A stretch of DNA of 64,000 bases from Hyphomicrobiales bacterium (lineage in GTDB: Bacteria; Pseudomonadota; Alphaproteobacteria; Rhizobiales; Phreatobacteraceae), in assembly GCA_017304475.1 (NCBI GenBank), contig JAFKKV010000020.1, positions 153,996-217,995 of the forward strand, written 5' to 3'. The stretch's first letter is position 1; each line of letters begins with the position of its first letter. Shown in pieces: positions 50,778-59,054 of this stretch. The notes below the pieces were generated by a model, which saw nothing but the letters and a program-made list of their open reading frames with translations, ran no database searches and had not been told where the DNA came from. Made by a program: the position numbers and the translations under genes.

Positions 50778-51950
50778 CTACCCCACATCCCACGTCACCG
50801 GCAGATTCAACAGCCCCCGGAAGGCCCAGCCGCCGATCCGCACCGGCTCGTCATCCACCAGCCGCAGCCCCTTCAGCCGCGCGAAAACCGTCGGCAGCGC
50901 GACGTCGGCGATCATCGCGCGCGAGGCCCAGGCGCCGGCGCAGAAATGCGGGCCGGCGCCGAAGGCGATGCTTTTCGAGGCATCGCGCCTGACGTCGAAC
51001 AGCTCCGCCCGCTCGAAATAGCGCTCGTCGCGATTGGCCGAGCTGAACATGAAGAAGATCCGGTCATCCGGTTCGAAGGTGATGTCGCCGACCGTCCAGG
51101 GTCTGGCGATCCGGCGCGGCGACATGCCGATCGGCGAAATCCAGCGGGCATATTCTTCGAAGACCTGCAGCCACGGCACCGCGCCGCTTCGCACCAGATC
51201 CAGCTGGTCGGGATGGGTCAGCAGCGCCCAGACGGTGCCGGCGATCGCGTCGCGCGGCTCGTTCTGGCCGCCGCTGATGGCGAGTTTCACATTGGCCCTG
51301 ACACTCTCCATCGGCAGCCCGGCCGCCAGCTGGACGCTGATCAGGCTCTGATCGGGCGTCTTCGCCAGCACCGGCAGCATGTCGTCGATCGCCGCATCGA
51401 TGCCCGCGGTCGCTGCCCGGCAGCGCGCCTCGACCTCGGGATGGCCGGCATAGTTGGCGATGCCGTCGATCATCGCCTGCGACCAGGCATCCATGTCCTC
51501 GAAGCGCATATTGGTCAGGCCGGTCATCGACTTCAGGCATTCAGCCGAGAACGGCAGCGCGAAATCCCGGCAGAAATCGATCGGGGCGGCAGGATCGAGG
51601 CGATCGAGAATGCGATCGGCATGGCCCTGGAACTGGGCGGTCCAATGGTTCTTGACGGTCTTCGGCGAGACGGTCGGAAAGATCGCCTTGCGCTCGGCCA
51701 TATGCGCCTCGCCGTCCTTGCGCATCATGTTGTGGCCCATCAGCCGGTTCATCAGCCCTTCCGGCTGGTGCGAGCTGAACACGTCGATCTGCTTCTCGCA
51801 GACGAAGATATCGTCGCGGGCGGCAAACACGGTGCCGCCGAGCTGCGGCACGAAGGCGATCGGCGCGTCCCGGCGCAGCCGCGCCAGCACCGGATAGGGA
51901 TCCTGCCAGAAAGCGGCCATGTCGATATCGATGCGCGGGGCGGTGCTCAC
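50778..51950 (-). CDS. Cytochrome P450
   Basis: A 390-residue soluble bacterial P450. The heme-binding loop is FGAGPHFCAGAWASR with the Cys ligand, and the K-helix ExxR is VFEEYARWISP, whose Arg follows Glu as expected. The oxygen-activation stretch of the I-helix reads SGGQNEPRDAI, where Glu-Pro replaces the usual acidic-Thr pair. No ferredoxin gene is adjacent. The GTG at 51950 has GAGG at good spacing and gives VSTAPRIDIDMAAFW, a typical start. It probably hydroxylates or demethylates an aromatic substrate, which is inference from its neighbours. Confidence 0.9.
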   Translation of the reverse strand: MSTAPRIDIDMAAFWQDPYPVLARLRRDAPIAFVPQLGGTVFAARDDIFVCEKQIDVFSSHQPEGLMNRLMGHNMMRKDGEAHMAERKAIFPTVSPKTVKNHWTAQFQGHADRILDRLDPAAPIDFCRDFALPFSAECLKSMTGLTNMRFEDMDAWSQAMIDGIANYAGHPEVEARCRAATAGIDAAIDDMLPVLAKTPDQSLISVQLAAGLPMESVRANVKLAISGGQNEPRDAIAGTVWALLTHPDQLDLVRSGAVPWLQVFEEYARWISPIGMSPRRIARPWTVGDITFEPDDRIFFMFSSANRDERYFERAELFDVRRDASKSIAFGAGPHFCAGAWASRAMIADVALPTVFARLKGLRLVDDEPVRIGGWAFRGLLNLPVTWDVG

Positions 51951-52059
51951 GGGCAGCCTCTTTCCGGTTCGGCCGATGATCATCCAGGCCCGATGACCTC
52001 GACAAGGCCCCTCCGTGCAGGGCGCCTCGGTCATTCCCGCCGGCGCCGCAGCGTGGCCC

Positions 52060-52956
52060 TCAGGCGATCAGGTCGCTGCCACATGCGTCGATGAGCCAGC
52101 TGCGGAAGATCGAAACCTCCGGGCGGATTCGGGTGAGCCTCGGCGTAACAAGGTAGAAGGCCCGTTCCGAGGCGAGCCGAAGCACTGTCCCGAAGGGGGC
52201 CTTCAGGCGTCCATGAGCGAGATCGGCAGCCACCAGAGCCGATGAGGCCAGCGCCACGCCCTGGCCGTCGACGGCAGCGGACAGGGCGAGCGCCGTCTGG
52301 TTGAAGCGCGGACCAAGGCGGCGCGGCGCCGGCGCATTGGCCAGTTCCAGCCAGAGCGGCCAGGCATCATGGGCGTCGTGAAGCAGTGTCGCGCCGGCGA
52401 GATCGTCCAGCCCGGAGAGCGTCTCGGCAATGGCCGGGCTGCAAACCGGAAACAGGTCGTCCGACAGGAGCCGCTGGACCTCCAGCGAACGCTCGAATGG
52501 GGGTGCGGCGAGCCGCACCGCGAGATCCGGCAGGCCTTGCCCGCCGAGGCGCTCTGTCGATTCCGAGGCGAGCACGCGCACTTCCACATCGGGCGCGATC
52601 GCCGCGAAACTGCCGAGCCGTGGGATCAGCCATTTCGCTGCGAAGGACGGCGTAACCGTCACCGTCACGCCGCGCCGCTCGCGCTCTCGTGTCGGTTCGA
52701 TCGCCGCCATCGCCCCATTGATCAGCGCGAAGGCGCGCCGGATCTGCGGATGGAAGGCCCGTCCCGTGGGGGTGAAGGCAAGGCCCCTGGGTTCGCGCTC
52801 GAACAGCGCGACGCCAAGGCTCGCCTCCAGCGCCCGCACCTGCTGGGCGACCGCCCCATGGGTGACATTCAGCTCTTCCGCCGCAAGCCGGAAATTGAGA
52901 TGGCGCGCGGCGGCGTCGAAGGCGCGCAAGGTGGCGAGAGGTGGCATGGGCGACAT
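52060..52956 (-). CDS. LysR-type transcriptional regulator (GcvA-like)
   Basis: A 298-residue LysR protein. HTH at residues 7-66 (LRAFDAAARHLNFRLAAEEL, then VTHGAVAQQVRALEASLG), and the phrase FEREPRGLAFTPTGRAF is of the GcvA/AmpR-like subgroup. The remainder is the ligand domain. It is divergent from the SDR gene over 106 bp and 109 bp upstream of the P450 gene on the same strand, either of which could be its target. Confidence 0.9.
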   Translation of the reverse strand: MSPMPPLATLRAFDAAARHLNFRLAAEELNVTHGAVAQQVRALEASLGVALFEREPRGLAFTPTGRAFHPQIRRAFALINGAMAAIEPTRERERRGVTVTVTPSFAAKWLIPRLGSFAAIAPDVEVRVLASESTERLGGQGLPDLAVRLAAPPFERSLEVQRLLSDDLFPVCSPAIAETLSGLDDLAGATLLHDAHDAWPLWLELANAPAPRRLGPRFNQTALALSAAVDGQGVALASSALVAADLAHGRLKAPFGTVLRLASERAFYLVTPRLTRIRPEVSIFRSWLIDACGSDLIA

Positions 52957-53062
52957 GGCGAAGGTGTAGCAAAACTACAGGCCACGCGCATGCCAAATCC
53001 ATGGTTCGATCGGCCCGTCGCGGCTAAAAGCAATGACATCGGACAACAGGGAGAAAGACGCC

Positions 53063-53764
53063 ATGGCCAGCAAGGTTGCGATCATCACGGCGGGCGGCAG
53101 CGGCATGGGGGCGGCGGCGGCACGCCGGCTCGCCAAGGACGGCTTCGCGGTCGCCATCCTCTCCTCCTCCGGCAAAGGCGAGGCCCTGGCCGGCGAACTC
53201 GGCGGCATTGGCGTCACCGGCTCCAACCAGTCCAATGACGACGTCAAGCGGTTGGTCGACAAGACCATGGAACGCTGGGGCCGGGTCGACGTCCTGGTCA
53301 ACAGCGCGGGGCATGGCCCGCGCGCGCCGATCCTGGACATTCCGGACGAGGACTGGCACCGCGGCATGGAGGTCTATTTCCTGAGCGCGGTGAGGCCGGC
53401 GCGCCTCGTCGCGCCGATCATGCAGGCGCAGCGCTCCGGCGTGATCATCAATATTTCGACCGCCTGGGTTGGCGAGCCCGACGCCATGTTCCCGACCTCG
53501 GCCGTGTTCAGGGCTGGGCTTGCCGCCTTCACCAAGATCTTCGCGGACAAATATGCCGCCGACAACATCCGGATGAACAATGTCCTGCCGGGCTGGATCG
53601 ACAGCCTGCCGGCGACCGACGCCCGGCGCCAGAGCGTGCCCTTGCAGCGTTATGGCAAGGCCGACGAGATCGCCGGCACCATCGCCTTTCTGGCTTCCGA
53701 CGATGCCGGCTACATCACCGGGCAGAATATTCGCGTCGATGGCGGCCTGACCCGCTCGGTCTGA
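53063..53764 (+). CDS. SDR oxidoreductase with a non-canonical active site
   Basis: A 233-residue classical SDR by length and fold: ITAGGSGMGAAAARRLA for the cofactor, NSAGHGPRAP for NNAG, and a C-terminal GYITGQNIRVDGGL. Where YxxxK should be, the sequence is TSAVFRAGLAAF, so the Tyr and Lys positions hold Ser and Arg; the preceding Ser is in INISTAWVG. Its activity may differ from ordinary SDRs. GGGAGA sits before ATG 53063. Divergent from lysR. Quinate- or shikimate-type alcohol oxidation would fit the neighbouring aroQ, but no evidence in the sequence requires it. Confidence 0.82.
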   Translation: MASKVAIITAGGSGMGAAAARRLAKDGFAVAILSSSGKGEALAGELGGIGVTGSNQSNDDVKRLVDKTMERWGRVDVLVNSAGHGPRAPILDIPDEDWHRGMEVYFLSAVRPARLVAPIMQAQRSGVIINISTAWVGEPDAMFPTSAVFRAGLAAFTKIFADKYAADNIRMNNVLPGWIDSLPATDARRQSVPLQRYGKADEIAGTIAFLASDDAGYITGQNIRVDGGLTRSV

Positions 53765-53771
53765 TCGCGCG

Positions 53772-53794
53772 GGCCGGCTGGTCGTCAGCCGGCC
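53772..53794. terminator. Bidirectional hairpin between convergent SDR and DUF4286-like genes
   Basis: GGCCGGCTG and CAGCCGGCC form a perfect 9-bp stem around a 5-nt loop at 53772-53794. It lies in the 20-bp junction between two convergent genes and covers the stop of the leftward gene. No U-tract follows on either side, so termination efficiency is uncertain. Confidence 0.6.
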
Positions 53795-54459
53795 GCCTGC
53801 CCGCCGAGATCACGGCGGTCGAGCGTGAAGACCTGATCGTAGAGCAGGGGCGCGTCCGCCGCCGCCGCGACGGTGGCGGCGCGGGCCAGCGCCTCGCCGA
53901 GCCCCTGCTCGTCCAGCGCTTCGATCAGCAGCAGCCCCGCGAACGACCGGTCGTCGGCGCGCAGGCCCTTCTCCGCGGTCCTGATCGTGGTTCCCGCCGC
54001 GTCGACCGCCAGCAGCCTGCAGGCGGTGATCCGGTCGAGAGCGCCGATCGCCTGGACCATCGATCCCGCACGATCCATCACCTCCGGCCCGAGCACGATC
54101 GGGGCGACGAGACCGGACGAGCCCTGCCCGGTCTCGGCCAGGACGGCACCGCCGCCGCGGGCGAAATTCTTCAGGATCGGCATGATGCGCGACGACCAGG
54201 GCGTCGGCGCGTTCAGCCGCGCGAGATAGCCGGCGCTCGCCATGACCGAGGCATCCCGCAAGCGGTAGAGAATGAAATAGCGGCGCGCCTGGCGCAGCCG
54301 GGCGCGGAACACCCGGACGCCGAGGAAGCCCTCGATACCGACACGTTCGGCCGCGTGCTCGCGGGTCAGCCAGTGCAGGTAATCGGTCTCTTCCTCGGCG
54401 GTGACGTCGCTCCAGATCGCCAGAAAGCCAGCCCCAGAGCCGGTATGCGTGCTCATCAT
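53785..54459 (-). CDS. DUF4286-like dimeric alpha/beta-barrel protein
   Basis: A 224-residue protein with two ferredoxin-like halves. GFLAIWSDVTAEEETDYLHW then TREHAAERVGIEGFLGVRVF resembles DUF4286/EthD-like dimeric alpha-beta barrels, which often act as small-molecule isomerases or degradation accessories. The ATG (two in tandem, 54459 and 54456) overlaps the aroQ stop, so the genes are coupled. The function is unknown; its fixed position after aroQ suggests a role on hydroaromatic intermediates. Confidence 0.65.
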   Translation of the reverse strand: MMSTHTGSGAGFLAIWSDVTAEEETDYLHWLTREHAAERVGIEGFLGVRVFRARLRQARRYFILYRLRDASVMASAGYLARLNAPTPWSSRIMPILKNFARGGGAVLAETGQGSSGLVAPIVLGPEVMDRAGSMVQAIGALDRITACRLLAVDAAGTTIRTAEKGLRADDRSFAGLLLIEALDEQGLGEALARAATVAAAADAPLLYDQVFTLDRRDLGGQAAG

Positions 54460-54899
54460 CGTGTCCTCAGGAGTTCGGCCGCCGCCTGCATCGCGGCGAC
54501 ATAGCCAAAAGGGCCGAGGCCGCAAATGACCGCGGTCGCGGCGCTGGAGGTGATCGAGTGGCGGTGCAATTCGTCGCGGGCGTGGATGTTGGAAATATGC
54601 AGCTCGATGATCGGCCCGGGGAAGACCTTCAGGGCATCGATCAAGGCCACGGAGGTGAACGAATAGGCCGCCGGATTGATGATGATGGCGTCGGCCTCGG
54701 TGATCGCCGCCTGGATGAGATCGACCAGCACGCCCTCGTGATTGCTCTGGTGAAAGGCGAGCGACAGCGACAGCGCGGCGGCCTTCACCCGGCATGTCGC
54801 CTCGATCTCGGCGAGCGTGGTCAGGCCGTAGATCTGCGGCTCGCGGGTGCCGAGCAGGTTGAGGTTCGGGCCGTTGATGATGGTCAGTCGTGGGGTCAT
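54456..54899 (-). CDS. aroQ: Type II 3-dehydroquinate dehydratase
   Basis: A 147-residue dodecameric type II dehydroquinase. INGPNLNLLGTREPQIYG holds the active-site Asn, Arg and Tyr; HQSNHEGVLVDLI, INPAAYSFTSVAL and HISNIHARDELHRHS complete the site. It interconverts 3-dehydroquinate and 3-dehydroshikimate. Because it sits after TRAP transporter genes and before a DUF4286-like gene, I infer a catabolic role in quinate/shikimate use, feeding 3-dehydroshikimate to protocatechuate or gallate, not the biosynthetic role. GGAG before ATG 54899. Confidence 0.93.
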   Translation of the reverse strand: MTPRLTIINGPNLNLLGTREPQIYGLTTLAEIEATCRVKAAALSLSLAFHQSNHEGVLVDLIQAAITEADAIIINPAAYSFTSVALIDALKVFPGPIIELHISNIHARDELHRHSITSSAATAVICGLGPFGYVAAMQAAAELLRTR

Positions 54900-54960
54900 G
54901 GATGCTCCGGGAGCCTGGGCGCGGGCGGCCTTCAGGCCGCGCGCGAAGGGGGCGGAATCG

Positions 54961-56241
54961 TCAGCCGGCGAGCCATCGGGCCGGGCCGGTGACGAGGATG
55001 GGAAAGAGGACCAGGAGGAAGAGCACGACGAGCTGGGCGATCATGAAGGGCGTCACGCCCTTGATGATCTCCTCCATGCTGATCTTGGAAACGCCGCAGA
55101 CGACGTTGAGCACGATGCCGACCGGCGGCGTCACCAGGCCGATCGAATTGTTGATGATGAACAGCACGCCGAAATAGACGGGATCGATGCCGGCCTCCCG
55201 GATGATCGGCATCAGCACCGGCGTCAGGATCAGGATGGTCGGCGTCATGTCGAGCGCCGTGCCGACGATCACCACCAGCACCATGATGGCAATCAGCAGC
55301 ATGGTCTGGTTGCCCATGAAGGGGCGCAAGAGGTCGACGACCTGGGTCGAGATTTCGGCAACCGTGATCAGCCAGGAGGACACCAGCGCGGCCGCGACCA
55401 GCAGCATGACCACGCCTGTCGTGACGGCGGCCGCGGCGAACACCTCGTAGAGTTCGGAAAATTTCAGCTCGCGATAGATGCAGGTCGCGACGAACAGCGA
55501 ATAGACCGCCACGACCGCCGCAGCTTCGGTTGGCGTGAAGACACCGAAACGCAGGCCAACAATGATGATCGCCGGCAGCATCAGCGCCCAGAAGCCGTCG
55601 ATCACCGCGCGCGCGACCTCTTTCAGCGATTGGCGTGGCCCCTGTTCCAGCTTTTCGCCGCGCACCACCCACCACCAGGCGACGCAAAGGCCGAGCCCGA
55701 TCAGGAGCCCCGGCACGATGCCGGCGAGGAACAGCTTGGAGATCGAGACATTGCCGACCACGCCGAACAGCACGAAGCCGATGCTCGGCGGGATGACCGG
55801 GCCGATCACGCCGCTGGCGGCGACGAGGCCCGCCGCATGCCGCTTGCTGTGGCCGGCTGCGACCATCATCGGCACGACCAGGGCGGCGAGCGCGGCCGCA
55901 TCCGCCGCCGCCGAGCCGGAGAGCGAGGACAGGATGCAGGCGGCGAGGATCGCGACATAACCGAGGCCGCCGCGCATATGGCCGACAACAGCCATGGCGA
56001 CATTGACGATGCGGCTCGCCAGCCCGCCACGGTTCATCAGTTCGCCGGCCAGCATGAAGAAGGGCACGGCCATCAGCGGGAAGCTGTCGGCACCGTTGAT
56101 GACGTTCTGCGCGACGATCTGGGAATCGAAAATGTCGAGCGAGGCCATCAGCGCCACGCCGCAGATCAAGAGCGCGAAGGCGATGGGCATGCCGATCGCC
56201 ATGGCGCCGAGCAGCGAGAAGGTGAAGATGGCAATCGTCAT
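54961..56241 (-). CDS. dctM: TRAP transporter large permease (DctM)
   Basis: A 426-residue 11-12-helix permease of the DctM family; GMPIAFALLICGVALM, SFPLMAVPFFMLAGELMNRGG and SGSAAADAAALAALVVPMM are family signatures. It translocates the substrate with sodium, taken from the periplasmic receptor. Separated by 40 bp from dctQ and 61 bp from aroQ, all on one strand. Confidence 0.94.
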   Translation of the reverse strand: MTIAIFTFSLLGAMAIGMPIAFALLICGVALMASLDIFDSQIVAQNVINGADSFPLMAVPFFMLAGELMNRGGLASRIVNVAMAVVGHMRGGLGYVAILAACILSSLSGSAAADAAALAALVVPMMVAAGHSKRHAAGLVAASGVIGPVIPPSIGFVLFGVVGNVSISKLFLAGIVPGLLIGLGLCVAWWWVVRGEKLEQGPRQSLKEVARAVIDGFWALMLPAIIIVGLRFGVFTPTEAAAVVAVYSLFVATCIYRELKFSELYEVFAAAAVTTGVVMLLVAAALVSSWLITVAEISTQVVDLLRPFMGNQTMLLIAIMVLVVIVGTALDMTPTILILTPVLMPIIREAGIDPVYFGVLFIINNSIGLVTPPVGIVLNVVCGVSKISMEEIIKGVTPFMIAQLVVLFLLVLFPILVTGPARWLAG

Positions 56242-56281
56242 GGCGGGCCGGTCGGTTCGAGGCGAAGGCGGGCGGCGGGGC

Positions 56282-56800
56282 TCAGCCCTCTTCCGAATCC
56301 CTGATGGCGATGAGCTCGTCCTCGCCTGCCTCGCCGGTCACGGCCCGCAGGAGGTCATAGCCGAGGATGAGCATGGCGGAGACGCCGAACACCACGCCCG
56401 AGGCATAGAAGAAGCCGACCGACAGCGAGGTCGCCGGCGCCCGGTCGCCCGCGGTGATCAGCACCTGCCGCCAGCTGCCTTCCAGGAGCAGGTAGGAGGC
56501 GTAGAGCATCAGGAGATGACTGAGGACGAAACAGACGCGTTTCATTGGCGCCGACAGGCGCTGCACCAGCATGTCGACGCCCAGATGCTTGTGCTCGCGC
56601 AGCGCCACGATGGCGCCGAAAAAGGTGAGCCAGACCAGGAGCCAGCGCGACAGTTCCTCCGAGACGATGATGCCCGAATTGAACCCGTAGCGCAGCACCA
56701 CATTGCCGAAGACCAGCACCACCATGACCACCATGCAGAGCACGGCGAGCGCCTTGGCGAGCTGGCAATAGAGATCGAGCGCTTTGCCGATCAGGCGCAT
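56282..56800 (-). CDS. dctQ: TRAP transporter small permease (DctQ)
   Basis: A 172-residue four-helix protein. VVLRYGFNSGIIVSEELSRWLLVWLTFFGA (given by its ends at about residues 30-59) is the DctQ core with the SxExxR-type helix. It forms the membrane complex with DctM. The C-terminal tail is acidic (GEAGEDELIAI). It lies 254 bp after dctP, an interval filled by an inverted repeat. Confidence 0.92.
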   Translation of the reverse strand: MRLIGKALDLYCQLAKALAVLCMVVMVVLVFGNVVLRYGFNSGIIVSEELSRWLLVWLTFFGAIVALREHKHLGVDMLVQRLSAPMKRVCFVLSHLLMLYASYLLLEGSWRQVLITAGDRAPATSLSVGFFYASGVVFGVSAMLILGYDLLRAVTGEAGEDELIAIRDSEEG

Positions 56801-56850
56801 GGGGCGGGTTCCCTGGTGATGGCTTCGCGTTGAAGCACTGCAGTTCGGTT

Positions 56851-57024
56851 AGCCGTCCTTCGAGGCTCGCTGCGCTCGCACCTCAGGATGAGGAAAGTGG
56901 AGAATTGCAACAGCGGCGGTGCCGAATGGCGTGACGCGCTCGACGCTTCATGAGCAACGTTCGTGCAATTCGTATACCTACCTCATCCTGAGGTGCGAGC
57001 TCTTGCGAGCCTCGAAGGACGGCT
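56851..57024. repeat. Inverted repeat between dctP and dctQ (family C)
   Basis: The arms at 56851-56893 and 56981-57024 are almost perfect reverse complements of 43-44 bp, differing only in the few bases around 56871. The 87 bp between hold no gene. As RNA the whole would fold into a very long stem within the dctP-dctQ transcript. The sequence belongs to a GCCTCGAAGGA / CCTCATCCTGAGG repeat type widespread in Hyphomicrobiales. Confidence 0.88.
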
Positions 57025-57054
57025 GCCCTCGATGCAACACTCCTTTCCGAGGTA

Positions 57055-58074
57055 TCAGTTGATCGCCTGGATGCGCTGCAGCTCGGCATTGAACAGGCGC
57101 ACCTTGGCCGGGTCGTATTCGGCCGAGAACCGCTCCACCACCGGCTTGATGGCATCGCGCATGCGGCCGAGTTCGCCCGCCGTCACATCGGTGAACTGCA
57201 TGCCGCGCGTCTTCAACTCCTCCAGCGCCTTCTCGGCGGCGATGCGGGTCTGGTCCTTCTGGAAATCGCGGGTCTCGGCATAGGTCTCGCCGATCAGCGC
57301 GCGCTCGGCCTCCGACAGGCGGTCCCAGAACTTCTTGCTGAGCGTGATGATGTTCTGCGTATAGGTGTGATTGGTCGAGGAGACATATTTCTGGACCTCG
57401 AAGAACTTGTTGGAGAGCGTCACCGAATAGGGGTTCTCCTGCCCGTCGACGGTCTTGGTCTCCAGCGCCGTATAGAGCTCGGCGAAATTCATCGGCACCG
57501 GGTTCGCCTTGAAGGCGCGAAAAGTCTCCAGATAGACGGGATTGGGGATCACCCGGAGCTTCAGGCCCTGGAAATCCTCGACCTTGGCGATCGGCCGGAT
57601 GCTGTTGGTGACGTTCCTGAAGCCGAGCCCCCAATAGCCGAGCCCGATCATGTCCCTCTCGGGCAGCGTCTGGATCAGGTCGCGGCCGAACGGACCGAGG
57701 ATCAGGCTTTCCGCCTGGGCCGTGTTGGCGACGATGAAGGGCAGGTCGAGCAGGCCGAAATCCTTGACGACGGTGGCGAGCGACGTGGTCGAGGCCGAGA
57801 TCACCTCCTGGGTGCCGCCGCGCACCGCGCTCTGCATCTGCATTTCATTGCCGAGCTGGGAGGCCGCGAATTCGCGCACCCTCAGCTTGCCACCGCTCTT
57901 CTGGGCCAGCACCTCGGCGAATTTGCGCACGCCGAAGCTCACGGGGTGATCGGTATTGTTGAGGTGGCCCCAGCGAATGGTGCGCTCCTGAATGCCCTGG
58001 CCGAGCAGCAGGCTGGGCGCGAACAGGCCCGGCAACAAGGTGAGGCCCGTGAGGGCGCCGCGGCGGGTGATCAT
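57055..58074 (-). CDS. dctP: TRAP transporter solute receptor (DctP)
   Basis: A 339-residue periplasmic receptor. Leader with RRGALTGLTLLPGLFAPSLL, a Tat-like or hydrophobic signal, cleaved near residue 25. The mature part has GHLNNTDHPVSFGVRKFAE, DLPFIVANTAQ, DFQGLKLRVIPNPVYLETF with the carboxylate-binding Arg, and NFAELYTALETKTVDGQENP. The family binds organic acids such as dicarboxylates, sugar acids or aromatic acids. It starts the TRAP operon; the two FCD regulator genes are upstream on the same strand, after a 298-bp gap. Confidence 0.93.
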   Translation of the reverse strand: MITRRGALTGLTLLPGLFAPSLLLGQGIQERTIRWGHLNNTDHPVSFGVRKFAEVLAQKSGGKLRVREFAASQLGNEMQMQSAVRGGTQEVISASTTSLATVVKDFGLLDLPFIVANTAQAESLILGPFGRDLIQTLPERDMIGLGYWGLGFRNVTNSIRPIAKVEDFQGLKLRVIPNPVYLETFRAFKANPVPMNFAELYTALETKTVDGQENPYSVTLSNKFFEVQKYVSSTNHTYTQNIITLSKKFWDRLSEAERALIGETYAETRDFQKDQTRIAAEKALEELKTRGMQFTDVTAGELGRMRDAIKPVVERFSAEYDPAKVRLFNAELQRIQAIN

Positions 58075-58372
58075 CTCTTTCCTCCTGATGGCTGCGGCAT
58101 TGGCCGCCGGGGCCGGCCTTCCTCTGGCGTGAAGGTTCGAAGCCCGTGCTGTGCCGACAGGCTAGCGCCAGGGCTGCGGAATGATCAATATGATATTTAT
58201 AAAAATCTCAGATATTATTTTTATGAGCCGTCATTACCGATAATAGCAGAATCATGAACCAAGACCCTTTCGTTCGTGAAACAGCAGGCATGGAACGGCA
58301 TGGCCCGGCGCGCCGCCGTGGCCCGTCGAATTGTGTCAGGATGAACCGTGGTGGATGACCTGCGGGCCGCCG
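58075..58372. other. AT-rich intergenic region upstream of dctP
   Basis: No gene is supported. The middle (about 58180-58260) is strikingly AT-rich within GC-rich surroundings and should contain the dctP promoter and its operator, including the inverted repeat listed separately. Confidence 0.6.
58199..58224. promoter_or_regulatory. Putative regulator site upstream of dctP
   Basis: ATAAAAAT (58199-58206) and ATTTTTAT (58217-58224) are perfect inverted arms separated by 10 bp, in the AT-rich region 125-150 bp before the dctP start. The adjacent FCD regulators are the natural candidates for binding. Alternatively the AT-richness is only promoter DNA. Confidence 0.45.
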
Positions 58373-59038
58373 TCAGGCGATCGTGCCGGTCGCCAGGGCA
58401 TGGGCGACGCCGCCCTCGATATGGCCGGCCAGGATACGGCTCACCGCCGCCGCGTCGCGCCTGAGCGCCGCCTCCAGCATGGCGCGATGTTCTTCCGCCG
58501 CGATGTCGCCGCGATAGCTGAGCGCGATCATCTGATAGCGCAGGTAGCGCTCGAACACGGCGGCATGGGTCTGCATCAGGATCTGCGAGCCGCAGGCCGA
58601 GACCAGCGCCTGGTGGAACTGCCAGTCATAGCGCTTCCAGAGATCGGTGCCGGCCTGGTCGCCGCGCTTCATCCGCTCTTCCATCTGGGCGAGCTTGTGA
58701 TGGGCCGCGATCACCCTGCCTTCCCATTCCAGGTCGCCCTGGGCGAAGGACTGTTCCAGCGCATGGCCTTCCAGCAATTGCCGGAGCGCCGCGATCTCCC
58801 TGAGATTGGCCACCGAGATCGGCATGACCTCGAAGCCGCGCTGGCCTTCGGCGACGACGAGCTTCTCCGAGACGAGGCGGCTCAGGATTTCGCGCAAGGT
58901 GCTGACGCTCGCGTCATAGTCGGCGCGCAGCACGTCGAGCTTCAGCTTGCGGCCGGGCTGCAGCCGGCCGGTGAGAATGTCGGAGCGGATGCGGCGATAG
59001 GCGCTTTCGCCCGTCGATTCGAGGCTGTCGTCAGGCAT
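58373..59038 (-). CDS. FCD-family (GntR) transcriptional regulator 1
   Basis: A 221-residue GntR protein. The winged helix is at residues 12-75 (YRRIRSDILTGRLQPGRKLK then SVSTLREILSRLVSEKLV) and the all-helical FCD ligand domain from about 85 (ALRQLLEGHALEQSF, WQFHQALVSACGS, EHRAMLEAALRRDA). The His and Asp/Glu metal-binding pattern of FCD domains is present. It probably senses the imported acid. It is a clear paralogue of the gene ending 16 bp upstream. GGAG before ATG 59038. Confidence 0.9.
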   Translation of the reverse strand: MPDDSLESTGESAYRRIRSDILTGRLQPGRKLKLDVLRADYDASVSTLREILSRLVSEKLVVAEGQRGFEVMPISVANLREIAALRQLLEGHALEQSFAQGDLEWEGRVIAAHHKLAQMEERMKRGDQAGTDLWKRYDWQFHQALVSACGSQILMQTHAAVFERYLRYQMIALSYRGDIAAEEHRAMLEAALRRDAAAVSRILAGHIEGGVAHALATGTIA

Positions 59039-59054
59039 GGAGCCGTCTCCGGGA

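Noticed and set aside
54456..54899. aroQ as the housekeeping shikimate-pathway gene
   Set aside because: Not excluded, but no aro, accB or accC genes are adjacent, and it lies inside a TRAP/DUF4286 unit, so I favour a catabolic role.
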